Below are positions 1 to 8,620 of a DNA stretch of 25,697 bases, one piece after another. The stretch spans positions 1-25,697 of the forward strand of contig CAZBWV010000085.1 in assembly GCA_964495805.1 (NCBI GenBank), read 5' to 3'. This DNA is from JALXCH01 sp964495805 (GTDB taxonomy: Bacteria; Calditrichota; Calditrichia; RBG-13-44-9). The position numbers and the translations under genes are program-made. Position 1 is the first letter of the stretch. Every line of letters starts with the position of its first letter. The notes under the pieces were generated by a model, which worked only from the letters and a program-made list of their open reading frames with translations, ran no database searches and was not told the DNA's origin.

Positions 1-124
1 CCTGTTCATCCAGCTTGATTTTTTTTAGACAGGATTGACAAGATTTTCAGGATGATTAAAAGATTTTAACGTTTGATTTATTTTCAATATTTTGATCCTG
101 TTACATCCTGTTCATCCTGTCAAA
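1..124. repeat. Dispersed 'CATCCTGTTCATCCTGTC' repeat cluster
   Basis: No gene is visible here. Variants of CCTGTTCATCCTGTCAAA occur at 1-11, 104-124 and again at 306-321. A copy in the opposite sense (GACAGGATTGACAAGATTTT and following) sits at 28-56. Similar low-complexity intergenic repeats are known from many bacterial genomes. Their function is unknown, and nothing here suggests a transposase. Confidence 0.6.
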
Positions 125-154
125 AATTTTTTTTTAAGGACAAGCCAGATGGAA

Positions 155-350
155 TGAGACCCCTCGACTCCGCTGGCGCTCCGCTCGGGGTGACAGAAGG
201 AAAGAATGGTTCCGCTCGGGGTGACACAAAAAAACCGTGTCATTCCGACTGAAGCGACGAACGCAGAGAGGAGCGGAATGGAGGAATCTCAGGAGAACAT
301 CATTTTGTTCATCCTGTCAAATTTTTTAGCGACAAAATTAATCGGATTTT
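155..350. repeat. Second intergenic repeat family (TCCGCTCGGGGTGACA)
   Basis: TCCGCTCGGGGTGACA occurs twice, at 180-195 and 211-226. It is followed at about 239-290 by a related stretch containing GTCATTCCGACTGAAGC and GGAGCGGAATGGAGGAATC. A third copy of the first repeat family lies at 306-321. An open frame of 80 codons crosses this block (206-448), but it is built from the repeat units and has no recognisable domain, so I treat it as non-coding. The rest of the gap up to 616 is AT-rich and shows nothing further. Confidence 0.55.
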
Positions 351-616
351 CCGGATTAAAGAAAAAAGAACCCATTCCGTCGGGAACGGTTGTATTTAAG
401 CCACCATTCAATGGGGATCGTCGTAAACACTTCATCAAATCCCGATGAGCTTATCGTCCCATAGTTCCCATAAGATAAAAAATTTTTCTTTAGTCCCAGC
501 CGACGAAATGCTTTAAATTTTGTCGGTTAATTGGCTCAAAAGAATTATATTGCATCAAATTGTGTGAACTTGAGATTAATTCAAAAATAGATATAAACAA
601 CAAAAAAGGGGGCGGG

Positions 617-1021
617 ATGATTCGCATAGCCTGTGCCAGTGACGATGGAAAACATTTTGCACGCGGTCATTTTGGTAGCGCACGATATTTCATAATTTAT
701 GAAATGAACGAAATGACCGGGGAACTCAATTTATTCGCCCGTGTCGAGAATATCCCCTTCGAAGAAAAACGGGATGGCGACCCTGCAAAAGCCAATCATG
801 TCTCTTCCATCCTGCAACGATACGATGTGCAGGTCATTATCGGTCGGGCTATCGGACCCAATTTAGTGCACATGCGCTTGAAATATCTTCCCATCGTTTC
901 ACGAATTGATACTCTGCAGGATGCCTTGAAGCGAATTCATCCAGATGAAGTCCTTCGAGAAATCCAAAAACCGATCGGGGAGGCAAGGAGTGTCCTGTAT
1001 CTGCAAGCGGAGGATGCCTGA
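617..1021 (+). CDS. NifX/NafY-type (dinitrogenase Fe-Mo cofactor biosynthesis family) protein
   Basis: This is a 134-residue protein of the NifX/NafY/MTH1175 fold family. These are small proteins that bind metal clusters or cofactors. The N-terminus MIRIACASDDG, the FARGHFGSARYFIIYE block at about residues 14-29, and the later VQVIIGRAIGPN segment match the family pattern. I start at 617 because an AGGGGG-type ribosome site lies just upstream. The frame is open back to 560, but the extra 19 residues look like untranslated leader. No nitrogenase genes are visible in the window, so a role in nitrogen fixation should not be assumed. Many members are stand-alone proteins of unknown role. Family assignment is fairly secure; function is not. 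Confidence 0.75.
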   Translation: MIRIACASDDGKHFARGHFGSARYFIIYEMNEMTGELNLFARVENIPFEEKRDGDPAKANHVSSILQRYDVQVIIGRAIGPNLVHMRLKYLPIVSRIDTLQDALKRIHPDEVLREIQKPIGEARSVLYLQAEDA

Positions 1022-1294
1022 TTCCATAACGAACAGATTAAAATAAATAGGCAATTGCTTATTTCCTTTAATAAAATCCAGATTCCATTACTTGATGACT
1101 CACCTGCTTATAGAATTAATTGTGAAATTGATAATTTAGTGCATTGTTTAAAAATTCTTGCATAAATGATGAATTTTAAAAATTTAAAAAATACTTGATT
1201 ATATCATCGGATAATCATTAATTAATGGAAGTGAAATTTGTCGTTTAAACCGTTTAACCGAAAGAAACGAACAGACTAATCAAGAGGTAAAGCG

Positions 1295-2044
1295 ATGAAA
1301 AAAGTTCTGTATCTGGGCTCGGCCAATTTGCATTACCAGCAAATGCCAGAGGTGGATGAACACATCAAGGAGCTTTTCCGGAAGTGTGAGGTGGAGTATA
1401 TTGTGCTTCCCAACGAGAAGCATTGTGTGGAGGGGTTGTATCCACTGGGATTTAAAGAATTGGCGCGCAAGGAAGCAATCCAGTTTTATGAGGAAGTGAA
1501 GGATATGGACATTGAGGCAATTGTCACTCCGTACGGAGCGTCCCAGAGCATGTGGACCAATGTCTATCCCGATGAATTTGGGTTGAAACTGGATGTACCT
1601 TTCTACAACGTTACCCAATTCTTTTATTTGAAAGCGATGGAACTGGATGTTCAGTTTGACCCATTGCCCATGAAACTGGCCATGCACGATGGCTGTACGG
1701 TGGGACGGAAACTGGGTGTGGTAAAAGAACCACGCGAACTGCTCAAGAAAATTCCCGAGTTACAACTGGTGGAACAGCAACATCCTTCCATCGGAATTGA
1801 CGGTACCACACCAGCGGACTGGAGCACCTGCCCCGGAGCCTGGTTAAATATGACCATTCCGGAACTGGCAGATGAGGTGGAGAAAAATTTCATCGAAAAA
1901 AACATCATGCCACTGCAGGTGGATGCGGTGACCACGGATTGTGCCAATGCCCTGTTTGGCATCCGCATGGGCATCATGAAAGGAAATTATCCCCTGAAAT
2001 CGTACTTTTTTACAGACATCATTAACATGGTATGGAGGGCATAA
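1295..2044 (+). CDS. LutA/HdrB-like CCG-domain protein with degenerate cysteine motifs
   Basis: This 249-residue protein resembles the Cys-rich (CCG) domain subunits of lactate utilisation (LutA) and heterodisulfide reductase (HdrB). The second half shows the family outline: HDGCTVGR (C134), STCPGAW (C179) where CCG normally stands, and VTTDCANALFG (C216). In the first half only C44 remains, and the expected CxxC reads TPYGAS. The canonical double-cysteine motifs are therefore reduced to single cysteines, which may change or abolish cluster binding. The gene ends 2 bases before the start of the LutB-like gene, so the two are almost certainly co-transcribed and probably form a complex. GAGG at 1284-1287 precedes the start. 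Family call is moderate; the exact role is inferred. Confidence 0.65.
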   Translation: MKKVLYLGSANLHYQQMPEVDEHIKELFRKCEVEYIVLPNEKHCVEGLYPLGFKELARKEAIQFYEEVKDMDIEAIVTPYGASQSMWTNVYPDEFGLKLDVPFYNVTQFFYLKAMELDVQFDPLPMKLAMHDGCTVGRKLGVVKEPRELLKKIPELQLVEQQHPSIGIDGTTPADWSTCPGAWLNMTIPELADEVEKNFIEKNIMPLQVDAVTTDCANALFGIRMGIMKGNYPLKSYFFTDIINMVWRA

Positions 2045-2046
2045 GA

Positions 2047-3312
2047 ATGGATGTGAATCAAATATATGAAGCGTATTTGAAAGATGTGGTGGAGAAGGGA
2101 GCCCATTCCCGCAGTGTACGCATTGCCATGGACCGGGCTATTCATTCCTATCGGACGCTCTCGGCCAATGCCCTGCGACGTTTCCCGAAAACAATTGAGA
2201 AAGCTAAGAAAGTTCGTGAGATAAAAGAACGTTCCATTGCTAACTGGCAGAAATTGGTGGATCAGGCACGGGAATCGTTCGAGCGAAACCATGCGAAGAC
2301 CTATTTCGCCACTACCGGTGAGGAGGCCAACGAAATTATCGCAAAAATTGTCGGTACCGGCAAAACAGTGGTAAAGGGAAAAAGTTTGACCACGGAGGAA
2401 ACCCACCTTCGCCAATATTTGCAGGAAAAAGGGAACGAGGTGTACGAGACCGACCTGGGTGAGTTTATCATTCAGTTGCTGGATAGCCGCCCCATGCATC
2501 TTCTGGCCCCGGCGGTAAATATCCCCCGGGAAAAAGTCGCTGAACTACTTAAACAGTATATCGGTGAGAAGGTGGACCCCCAGAATGTGTCGGAGGAGGT
2601 CGCGGCGGTACGACGATTCCTGCGGGATAAATTCACCACCGCCGATGTGGGGATCAGTGGTGCGAATGTGGTTGCAGCAGAAACCGGCACCATGGTGATT
2701 ATTGAGAATGAAGGAAATATTCGGCTGGCAACCGGTTTGCCCAATGTACATATTGCGCTCATTGGCATCGAAAAAGTGGTGGAAACACTGGAAGAAGCTA
2801 TGATGGTGGCGGAAGTGACCTGGCGATATGCCGATTATGAGATGCCCGGTTATGTGAATCTTATTTCCGGGCCCAGTTTGACCGGCGATATCGAAAAGGT
2901 GCTCACTTATGGTGCCCATGGGCCGAAGGAATTGCACGTGATTTTCCTGGATAACGGTCGGAGCAAAATGGCTGCCGATCCCGATTTCCGCGAAGCGATG
3001 TACTGCCTGCGTTGCGGTGCCTGTCTGTATGAATGTCCCGTGTACGCCGTAACGGCCGGCTATTACGGACATCAATATATCGGTGGTATTGGTACCGCGT
3101 GGGATGCCTTTACCACTGTTAAATCACTGGCGGAGATCAGTCCTCAGGCGTACACCTGTGTGCTGTGTAAACGATGTAAAACCCGTTGCCCACTGGATAT
3201 CGACACAGCGGATATGATGGTAGCGTTGCGACAGAGATTGGTGGATCAGAATCTAATCCCACCCGCTGTGCAGCAGTTTTTCGAAAGTATGAAAGAAGAA
3301 GAATCGGAATAA
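2047..3312 (+). CDS. lutB: LutB-like LUD-domain iron-sulfur protein
   Basis: This 421-residue protein has an LUD domain followed by a two-cluster ferredoxin-like region. LUD signatures include KSLTTEE and ETGTMVIIENEGN. The first 4Fe-4S motif is CLRCGACLYECP (C320, C323, C326, C330). The second is CVLCKRCKTRCP (C371, C374, C377, C381). This layout is that of LutB, the electron-transfer subunit of the LutABC L-lactate oxidation system. B. subtilis LutB is somewhat longer, and no LutC is visible here. The ATG at 2047 is preferred over 2032 because GGAGGG (2034-2039) sits 7 bases upstream of it. With the preceding CCG protein and the downstream FAD oxidase it may feed electrons from a 2-hydroxyacid into the respiratory chain; that is inference. 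Confidence 0.8.
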   Translation: MDVNQIYEAYLKDVVEKGAHSRSVRIAMDRAIHSYRTLSANALRRFPKTIEKAKKVREIKERSIANWQKLVDQARESFERNHAKTYFATTGEEANEIIAKIVGTGKTVVKGKSLTTEETHLRQYLQEKGNEVYETDLGEFIIQLLDSRPMHLLAPAVNIPREKVAELLKQYIGEKVDPQNVSEEVAAVRRFLRDKFTTADVGISGANVVAAETGTMVIIENEGNIRLATGLPNVHIALIGIEKVVETLEEAMMVAEVTWRYADYEMPGYVNLISGPSLTGDIEKVLTYGAHGPKELHVIFLDNGRSKMAADPDFREAMYCLRCGACLYECPVYAVTAGYYGHQYIGGIGTAWDAFTTVKSLAEISPQAYTCVLCKRCKTRCPLDIDTADMMVALRQRLVDQNLIPPAVQQFFESMKEEESE

Positions 3313-3337
3313 CCTCCGGTTCAATATAATGGTCATA

Positions 3338-3380
3338 GGCGTCATAAAGGGGAAATCTCCTCTTTGTGACGCCTTTTTTA
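3338..3380 (+). terminator. Intrinsic terminator after the lutB-like gene
   Basis: GGCGTCATAAAGGGG (3338-3352) pairs with CCTCTTTGTGACGCC (3359-3373), with wobble pairs and a short loop. A run of T residues follows. It closes the two-gene unit. The rest of the gap to 3613 is AT-rich and shows no gene. Confidence 0.8.
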
Positions 3381-3613
3381 TTTCTGACTGACCTGATATT
3401 TTCTACCGGTTTCCCCAAACTTCTTTTACTTCCCGCTCTTTATTTTGCATTCAATTTTCTCTTACGATTCATTCCCTGATCTTTTATTTCCGGGAAAACC
3501 AGGAAAAATTATTTTTTTATTTCAAAAAAATAGCACATGATGTAATTTTAATATGTTCATTTTAGCACAAGGTGTTAAAAAGAGGATTGAAAATAAAAAA
3601 GGGTGCTCTAATT

Positions 3614-4819
3614 ATGGAAACCAAAGTGTATGATGTCGCCATTATTGGCGGTGGAATCGTTGGAATGGCCACTGCCATGGCTCTTTCGGAGCGTCCCGGA
3701 ATTAAACTGGTGGTGCTGGAAGCTGAGGAACAGTTAGCTGCTCACCAGACCGGGCACAACAGTGGTGTGATTCACTCCGGCTTGTATTATCGACCCGGTT
3801 GTTTGAAGGCAAAAAATTGCGCCCTTGGTCGCCAATACATGTATGAATTCTGTCAGCAACACGATATTCCGCACGAACAATGCGGAAAGCTGGTGGTTGC
3901 TACCCGGGAAGAACAAATTCCCATTCTCAACGAACTGGAACGTCGCGGTATTGCCAATGGCTTAACAGATATTAAACGGTTGAAACCCGAAGAATTAAAA
4001 GAGTACGAGCCTCACGTTTCAGGAATCGATGGATTGTGGGTACCTGAGACCGGGATTGTGGATTACGTGAAGGTGACCGAGAAATTTGCTGAAATTGCCC
4101 GGGAACGGGGTACGGAGATCAAATTGGGACATCGTGTAATCGGTTTTCGTCGGTTGGCGGATGAATTGGTGCTGGAGACCGTGCGCGGTGCAATTCACAC
4201 CCGCAATCTGATTAACTGCGCTGGGTTGCAATCCGACCGCATTGCCCGGCTGTGTGGCGTGGAACCGGGATTACGTATTGTACCATTTCGTGGTGAATAT
4301 TACAAATTAACCCCGGAAAAGGAATATCTGGTGAAAAATCTCATTTATCCGGTGCCTGACCCGGAGTTCCCTTTTCTGGGCGTCCATTTCACCCGCAAAA
4401 TTGAAGGGGGGATAGAGGCCGGTCCCAATGCGGTGCTGGCTTTTAAACGGGAAGGGTACACGAAAACCAGCTTCAGTCTGAAGGATACCCTGGATACCTT
4501 TCTGTATCCCGGATTCTGGAAACTGGCGGGGAAGTATATGAAAACCGGTCTGGGGGAATTTTACCGTTCTTTTGTGAAGAGTGCCTTCACCCGGGCTCTA
4601 CAGGAACTGGTTCCGGAAGTTCAGGAAGAAGACCTGATTCCTGGCGGGGCCGGTGTTCGTGCTCAGGCGCTGAAGCACGATGGTTCCCTGGTGGATGATT
4701 TCTGTATCGAAGAAGTCCCCCATATGGTGCACGTGCTGAACGCTCCCTCTCCCGCAGCCACTGCCTCCATCGCTATCGGAAACACCATTGCCGATATTGC
4801 CCAGCGGGTATTCTTTTAA
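3614..4819 (+). CDS. lhgO: L-2-hydroxyglutarate oxidase family FAD-dependent oxidoreductase
   Basis: This 401-residue protein belongs to the DAO-type FAD oxidoreductases, closest in pattern to LhgO, which oxidises L-2-hydroxyglutarate to 2-oxoglutarate. The N-terminus has the Rossmann motif IGGGIVG (G12, G14, G17). The family block HQTGHNSGVIHSGLYY follows, and the C-terminus carries IPGGAGVRAQ and NAPSPAATASIAIG, all typical of LhgO. Length fits the family (about 400). I start at METKVYDV because the 14 upstream in-frame residues are lysine-rich and precede the ribosome-site-like AAAAGGG. The gene lies about 300 bp after the LutB-like gene behind a terminator, so it probably has its own promoter. 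A role together with the preceding iron-sulfur proteins is plausible but not shown. Confidence 0.85.
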   Translation: METKVYDVAIIGGGIVGMATAMALSERPGIKLVVLEAEEQLAAHQTGHNSGVIHSGLYYRPGCLKAKNCALGRQYMYEFCQQHDIPHEQCGKLVVATREEQIPILNELERRGIANGLTDIKRLKPEELKEYEPHVSGIDGLWVPETGIVDYVKVTEKFAEIARERGTEIKLGHRVIGFRRLADELVLETVRGAIHTRNLINCAGLQSDRIARLCGVEPGLRIVPFRGEYYKLTPEKEYLVKNLIYPVPDPEFPFLGVHFTRKIEGGIEAGPNAVLAFKREGYTKTSFSLKDTLDTFLYPGFWKLAGKYMKTGLGEFYRSFVKSAFTRALQELVPEVQEEDLIPGGAGVRAQALKHDGSLVDDFCIEEVPHMVHVLNAPSPAATASIAIGNTIADIAQRVFF

Positions 4820-4842
4820 TCATATTCGTAAAAGGGATTGAA

Positions 4843-4886
4843 AAAACGGCATATTCTCTTCTTTAAAAAAGAAAATATGCCGTTTT
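4843..4886. terminator. Bidirectional terminator between lhgO and polX
   Basis: AAAACGGCATATTCTCTT (4843-4860) pairs with AAGAAAATATGCCGTTTT (4869-4886) with one mismatch. T-rich ends are present on both strands. It lies between two convergent genes and can serve both. Confidence 0.8.
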
Positions 4887-4915
4887 GTTCATTCGGGACG
4901 GTTCAACCGATTCTC

Positions 4916-6655
4916 CTACGCTCGGCTGGTATGGCGGGAACGGGCAAATGAGAGCAGTTCCTCAGCAGAGAGGCAATTCAGTACGTCCTGTTTCTCCAGC
5001 CAGCCTTTTCGGGCAATTCCTACCCCGTAACGGATGTCCTTCAATCCTTCAATTTGATGGGCATCCGGTCCGATGGCGATACGAACCCCCAGCCGTTTCG
5101 CTTCCCGCAACCAGCGCCAGTCCAGGTCCAGGCGGTGGGGATTCGCATTGAGTTCAATAGCGACTCCTTGCTCTGCTGCAGCCTGCAACAAACGCGGGAT
5201 GTTCACCGGGTATCCTTCTCTTCCCAAAAGCAAACGTCCGGTGGGATGCCCGATGATGGTTACGTGGGGATTGCTCATGGCGCGAAGCAGTCGTTCGGTA
5301 GCTTCTTCCTCACTCATTTTGAAGCGGGAGTGAATGCTGGCAATCACCAGATCGAAACTTGCCAGTACATTGTCGTCATAATCCAGGGAACCATCCGGTA
5401 GAATGTCGCACTCAATGCTTTTCAGAATGCGAAAATCGGTGAATTGCTCGTTCAGTGCATCAATCTCCCCATGTTGTTCCCGGATGCGCTCTTCGCTCAG
5501 TCCGTTGGCATACTGAGCGCTCCTGGAGTGATCGCTGATGACCAGATAGTGGTAACCCATTTCACGGGCAGCGCGTGCCATTTCTTCAATGGAGTTTGCC
5601 CCGTCGCTATAATGGGAATGGACGTGGATAATTCCCCGAATATCTTGCCAGTCCACCAGTGTGGGAATCTCTCCCTTTTGGGCGGCTTCAATCTCTCCGA
5701 GGTTTTCCCGGATTTCCGGGGGAATATACTGGAGTCCTAATTGTTGAAAAATCTCCGCTTCATTGGCACAAGGGATGTTCTCTGTTTCGTTGCGGAACAG
5801 CCCATATTCGTTCAGCTTCAGCCCCTGTTTTCGTGCCAGTTCCCGCAACGCAATGTTATGTTCTTTGGAACCGGTAAAATATTGTAACGCATACGGAAAT
5901 TGAATATCCGATACAATCCGTAAATCCACATTGATTCCGTTGATGAGCACCACGCTGGTTTTGGTGCTGCCTTTCGCGATTATCGTTTCCACTTCCGGAA
6001 GTGTGGCAAAATAATCCATCAGCACCTGGCGATGTTCTTCGGAACTACTGCCCAGAATATCGATGTCCTTAATGGTTTCCTTCCAGCGGCGTAAACTCCC
6101 TGCAATCTCCAGACGAATAAACTCTTTTCGTTGTTTCAGGCGTTCGTACACCTGTTCGGCAATGCTGCGCGCTTCGGAGAGCAAATGGCGTTCGGAATAT
6201 TTCCGCAGCAGTTCAATCCCTTTCAGAATTTTTTCCTGTGTTTTTGCCCCAAACCCTTCCAGGTCCACCAGTCGGTTTTCTTTACAGGCATATTCCAGTT
6301 CTCCTACGGTAGTAATGCCTAATTTCTCCCACACCGCTTTAACCTTTTTGGGACCCATGCCGGGAATTTTCAGCATTTCTAACAATCCGGCGGGAATACG
6401 TGCTTTGAGCTCTTCCAGATCGTGCGATTTACCCGTTCGAACCACTTCTTCAATCACTTCCGCAATACTTTTGCCAATTCCTCTGATCCGGGTGAGTTCC
6501 CCTTTTTCCACCAATTCCTGAAGATCAGTGCTGACCCCCTGTAATGCCCGGGCGGCGTTCTGAAATGCTCTCACTTTAAACGGATTTTCCCCCATTAATT
6601 CCCGCAACACTGCTAATTCTTCCAGAATATGTATAACCTCTCTTTTGTCTGTCAT
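4916..6655 (-). CDS. polX: Bacterial family X DNA polymerase with PHP domain
   Basis: PolX of about 579 residues, the usual length. It is a gap-filling repair polymerase joined to a PHP phosphoesterase domain. Helix-hairpin-helix elements appear at IRGIGKSIAEVI, IPGMGPKKV and LEGFGAKTQEKI. The nucleotidyltransferase core has GSLRRWKETIKDIDIL with catalytic D197 and D199, and NVDLRIV with D244. The PHP domain shows HVHSHYSDG (H344, H346), SDHS, SIECD (E415), ASIHS (H442), GHP (H470) and PDAH (D531, H533), so its metal sites look intact. The frame opens with GTG-GTG-ATG. The ATG at 6655 is preferred because AAAGGG lies about 8 bases upstream of it. The gene runs divergently from pgsA. Confidence 0.93.
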   Translation of the reverse strand: MTDKREVIHILEELAVLRELMGENPFKVRAFQNAARALQGVSTDLQELVEKGELTRIRGIGKSIAEVIEEVVRTGKSHDLEELKARIPAGLLEMLKIPGMGPKKVKAVWEKLGITTVGELEYACKENRLVDLEGFGAKTQEKILKGIELLRKYSERHLLSEARSIAEQVYERLKQRKEFIRLEIAGSLRRWKETIKDIDILGSSSEEHRQVLMDYFATLPEVETIIAKGSTKTSVVLINGINVDLRIVSDIQFPYALQYFTGSKEHNIALRELARKQGLKLNEYGLFRNETENIPCANEAEIFQQLGLQYIPPEIRENLGEIEAAQKGEIPTLVDWQDIRGIIHVHSHYSDGANSIEEMARAAREMGYHYLVISDHSRSAQYANGLSEERIREQHGEIDALNEQFTDFRILKSIECDILPDGSLDYDDNVLASFDLVIASIHSRFKMSEEEATERLLRAMSNPHVTIIGHPTGRLLLGREGYPVNIPRLLQAAAEQGVAIELNANPHRLDLDWRWLREAKRLGVRIAIGPDAHQIEGLKDIRYGVGIARKGWLEKQDVLNCLSAEELLSFARSRHTSRA

Positions 6656-6841
6656 CACCACGTCCCTTTATTTGATTGAACTTTCTTGTCCTTCGCGAAC
6701 GAGATAATTTAATACCAGCAGGACTTTTTTGGAAGAAGGAATCCGGGAAAATCGAATCGTGTTGGAATTCTTAAAAAAAATTTTAGCGTGGAATTGAGTG
6801 AGATAACTTCATAAATTTAAAAAATTTAAGGTATGTTGTAA

Positions 6842-7450
6842 ATGAAGTTGACCGTTCCCAATCAATTAACGATACTGAGAATTGCGCTGACCCCGGTATT
6901 TTTGTACTACTTTCTTCAGGGAACACCGCGGGGGCAGCTCATTTCCACCGTCATTTTTGCCATTGCTTCGTTAACCGATTGGTACGATGGCTGGTACGCC
7001 CGGCGGTTTGGGGTGATTACCCAGTGGGGGCAATTTATGGACCCGCTGGCGGACAAGCTCCTGGTCTCCTCTGCGCTGGTTGTTTTCGCTACCATGCACT
7101 ATATAAAGGGCTGGATGGTGGCGATTATCGTTTTCAGGGACGTAATGGTGACTATTATTCGCAGTTATGCATTGTGGCGCGGAAAGCCAATTGTCACCCA
7201 CATTGTCGCCAAATGGAAAACTTTCTTACAGATGGTGACGATTGCTATGATTTTAATTTATGTGAATTATTTGAACTATTACGGGGCAGGAAGCCATACC
7301 TACCGGATGCGCTACACAGATCCCATCGGTATTTCCATGAGTCTGGTAACGTTTCTCACCATTCTTTCTGCGATTATTTACGTGCGGGAAAATTCCCGTC
7401 TTATCCTGCAAATGCTGAAAGAAGCGTTGCTATTCCCGTTTCGGGATTGA
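6842..7450 (+). CDS. pgsA: CDP-alcohol phosphatidyltransferase (phosphatidylglycerophosphate synthase)
   Basis: This 202-residue integral membrane enzyme of acidic phospholipid synthesis most likely transfers phosphatidyl from CDP-diacylglycerol to glycerol-3-phosphate. It carries the complete CDP-alcohol phosphotransferase signature D-x2-DG-x2-AR-x8-G-x3-D-x3-D (D46, D49, G50, A53, R54, G63, D67, D71). The opening LTVPNQLTILRI is typical of PgsA. Several hydrophobic segments follow, including one at about residues 75-93 and another at about 112-126. The ribosome site is weak. It ends only 3 bases from the convergent gene at 7454 with no obvious terminator between them. A related CDP-alcohol transferase cannot be excluded from sequence alone. 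Confidence 0.87.
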   Translation: MKLTVPNQLTILRIALTPVFLYYFLQGTPRGQLISTVIFAIASLTDWYDGWYARRFGVITQWGQFMDPLADKLLVSSALVVFATMHYIKGWMVAIIVFRDVMVTIIRSYALWRGKPIVTHIVAKWKTFLQMVTIAMILIYVNYLNYYGAGSHTYRMRYTDPIGISMSLVTFLTILSAIIYVRENSRLILQMLKEALLFPFRD

Positions 7451-7453
7451 ATT

Positions 7454-8290
7454 TCAGGCAGATTGTTTCTCGTCCTTTGTGGATGCTTCTCTTTCTCTGA
7501 GAATACAAAAAGTAATTGTGTTTCCGTTACCTTTAATTTCCATTCGGTCGCAATATTTTTGAATAATGGATAATCCCCGCCCCCGGGTCTGAAAAGTCTG
7601 ATTCAATGTGTAGAAGTTTTTCTGTACTTTCCGGTGATCAAAGCCGTTTCCCTCATCTCGAATGGTTACTTCAACACCGGATTGGGAAACGTCCATTTGA
7701 ATATCCACCTGTTTGAGCAGGTGAAATCCGTTTCCGTGTTCAATGGCATTGGCCAATGCTTCGGAAGTAGCCATCCGAAATGCGTGAAGTTTCCGTGAAT
7801 CGTTTAAGATGGTAGAAGCTTTCTCCGCTAAAAAACGAATGACTTTATCAATCAGTTCGGATGCGCTGGGTATCCGAATATGATAGTGGGCATCCCACCA
7901 GGCGGACTGGTTCTCGAAATCCTCGAGCTCAGAGAGCTGGAGTAAAGTGTTAATAATTTCTTCGTTCTTCACTAAATCATCCGGATTTTCGATGTAATAT
8001 TGGACATGGTAAAGGTCCTTGATAGCCTTTTTCAATAACGGATCGTTAATCACCGGGAGGATACGTCCCTGATAATTAATCTCATGCAGCATTTCGTCCA
8101 GCTGAATGATATCTGCATCCAGGAGTGTGGATTGCGTAACAATCAAAGCGTACTCGTATTGCTGAAGAACTTTCAGGGCATTCTCGGCGCAGTCTGTTCG
8201 GGTAATGGAATATCCCTGAACCAGCAGGTAATTGAAGAGCTTTTTCAAAGATTGTGTGTTGTTGTCAATAAGTAGGATTCTTTTTCCCAT
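7454..8290 (-). CDS. Degenerate receiver domain fused to HATPase (RsbW-like) domain
   Basis: This 278-residue cytosolic signalling protein has two parts. Residues 1-120 have receiver-domain character (ILLIDNN, D9). However, the position that should hold the phosphorylated aspartate, at the end of the third strand (ALIVTQ), is T52. Residues 135-265 form a GHKL ATPase of the RsbW/anti-sigma kinase type: N-box SEALANAIEHGN (E177, N181), DEGNGFD (D212, G216) and RGRGLSII (G237, G239). Such proteins usually bind or phosphorylate anti-sigma antagonists. No partner STAS or phosphatase gene is adjacent. The start has AGGA about 7 bases upstream. The HATPase call is firm; the receiver call is by pattern only, and it is probably not phosphorylated in the usual way. 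Confidence 0.75.
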   Translation of the reverse strand: MGKRILLIDNNTQSLKKLFNYLLVQGYSITRTDCAENALKVLQQYEYALIVTQSTLLDADIIQLDEMLHEINYQGRILPVINDPLLKKAIKDLYHVQYYIENPDDLVKNEEIINTLLQLSELEDFENQSAWWDAHYHIRIPSASELIDKVIRFLAEKASTILNDSRKLHAFRMATSEALANAIEHGNGFHLLKQVDIQMDVSQSGVEVTIRDEGNGFDHRKVQKNFYTLNQTFQTRGRGLSIIQKYCDRMEIKGNGNTITFCILREREASTKDEKQSA

Positions 8291-8620
8291 CCCAATATCC
8301 TGAATTGAGATTTAAGGGTTCAATTGGCTTATTGTAGAGCACGTTTTTAATTAAAATAATTTCGGCTGAATGAGAGTATGTGATATAGTTCGAATTTTCT
8401 GTAATAAAAAAAGTGAATGGATATACCGCAAGCATTAAATTTTTTTTATTTGAGGGGGTGCTTCGCAGAGAGTAAAGGGGCAAAAATTTCCCTTTTTTGT
8501 CTTTATTCCTGGGTACCCTTTGGGGGATCAAATCGTTTATTTGAAGTTCTTTTATTGCACCATTTTTGCAGGTTAGTTCAATAACCGGGTTAAAAGACGA
8601 ACCCGGGGAACTTGTAGTTT
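8291..8620. other. Intergenic gap with a weak terminator hairpin
   Basis: AT-rich spacer between two minus-strand genes. CCGGGTT (8585-8591) and AACCCGG (8600-8606) form a hairpin just downstream of the metallophosphatase gene, with only a short T-rich tail on the minus strand. It may act as its terminator. An 88-codon minus frame at 8265-8531 overlaps the next gene and has no recognisable content. I see nothing else. Confidence 0.4.

Noticed and set aside
206..448. 80-codon plus-strand ORF at the left end
   Set aside because: It is composed of dispersed repeat units, with no domain and no ribosome site. Similar frames arise wherever this repeat occurs.
560..616. Upstream start for the NifX-like protein at 560
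   Set aside because: The extra residues are AT-rich-derived and precede the clear ribosome site before the ATG at 617.
8265..8531. 88-codon minus-strand ORF overlapping the receiver-HATPase start
   Set aside because: It runs through AT-rich spacer and overlaps a well-supported gene. No family pattern is visible.
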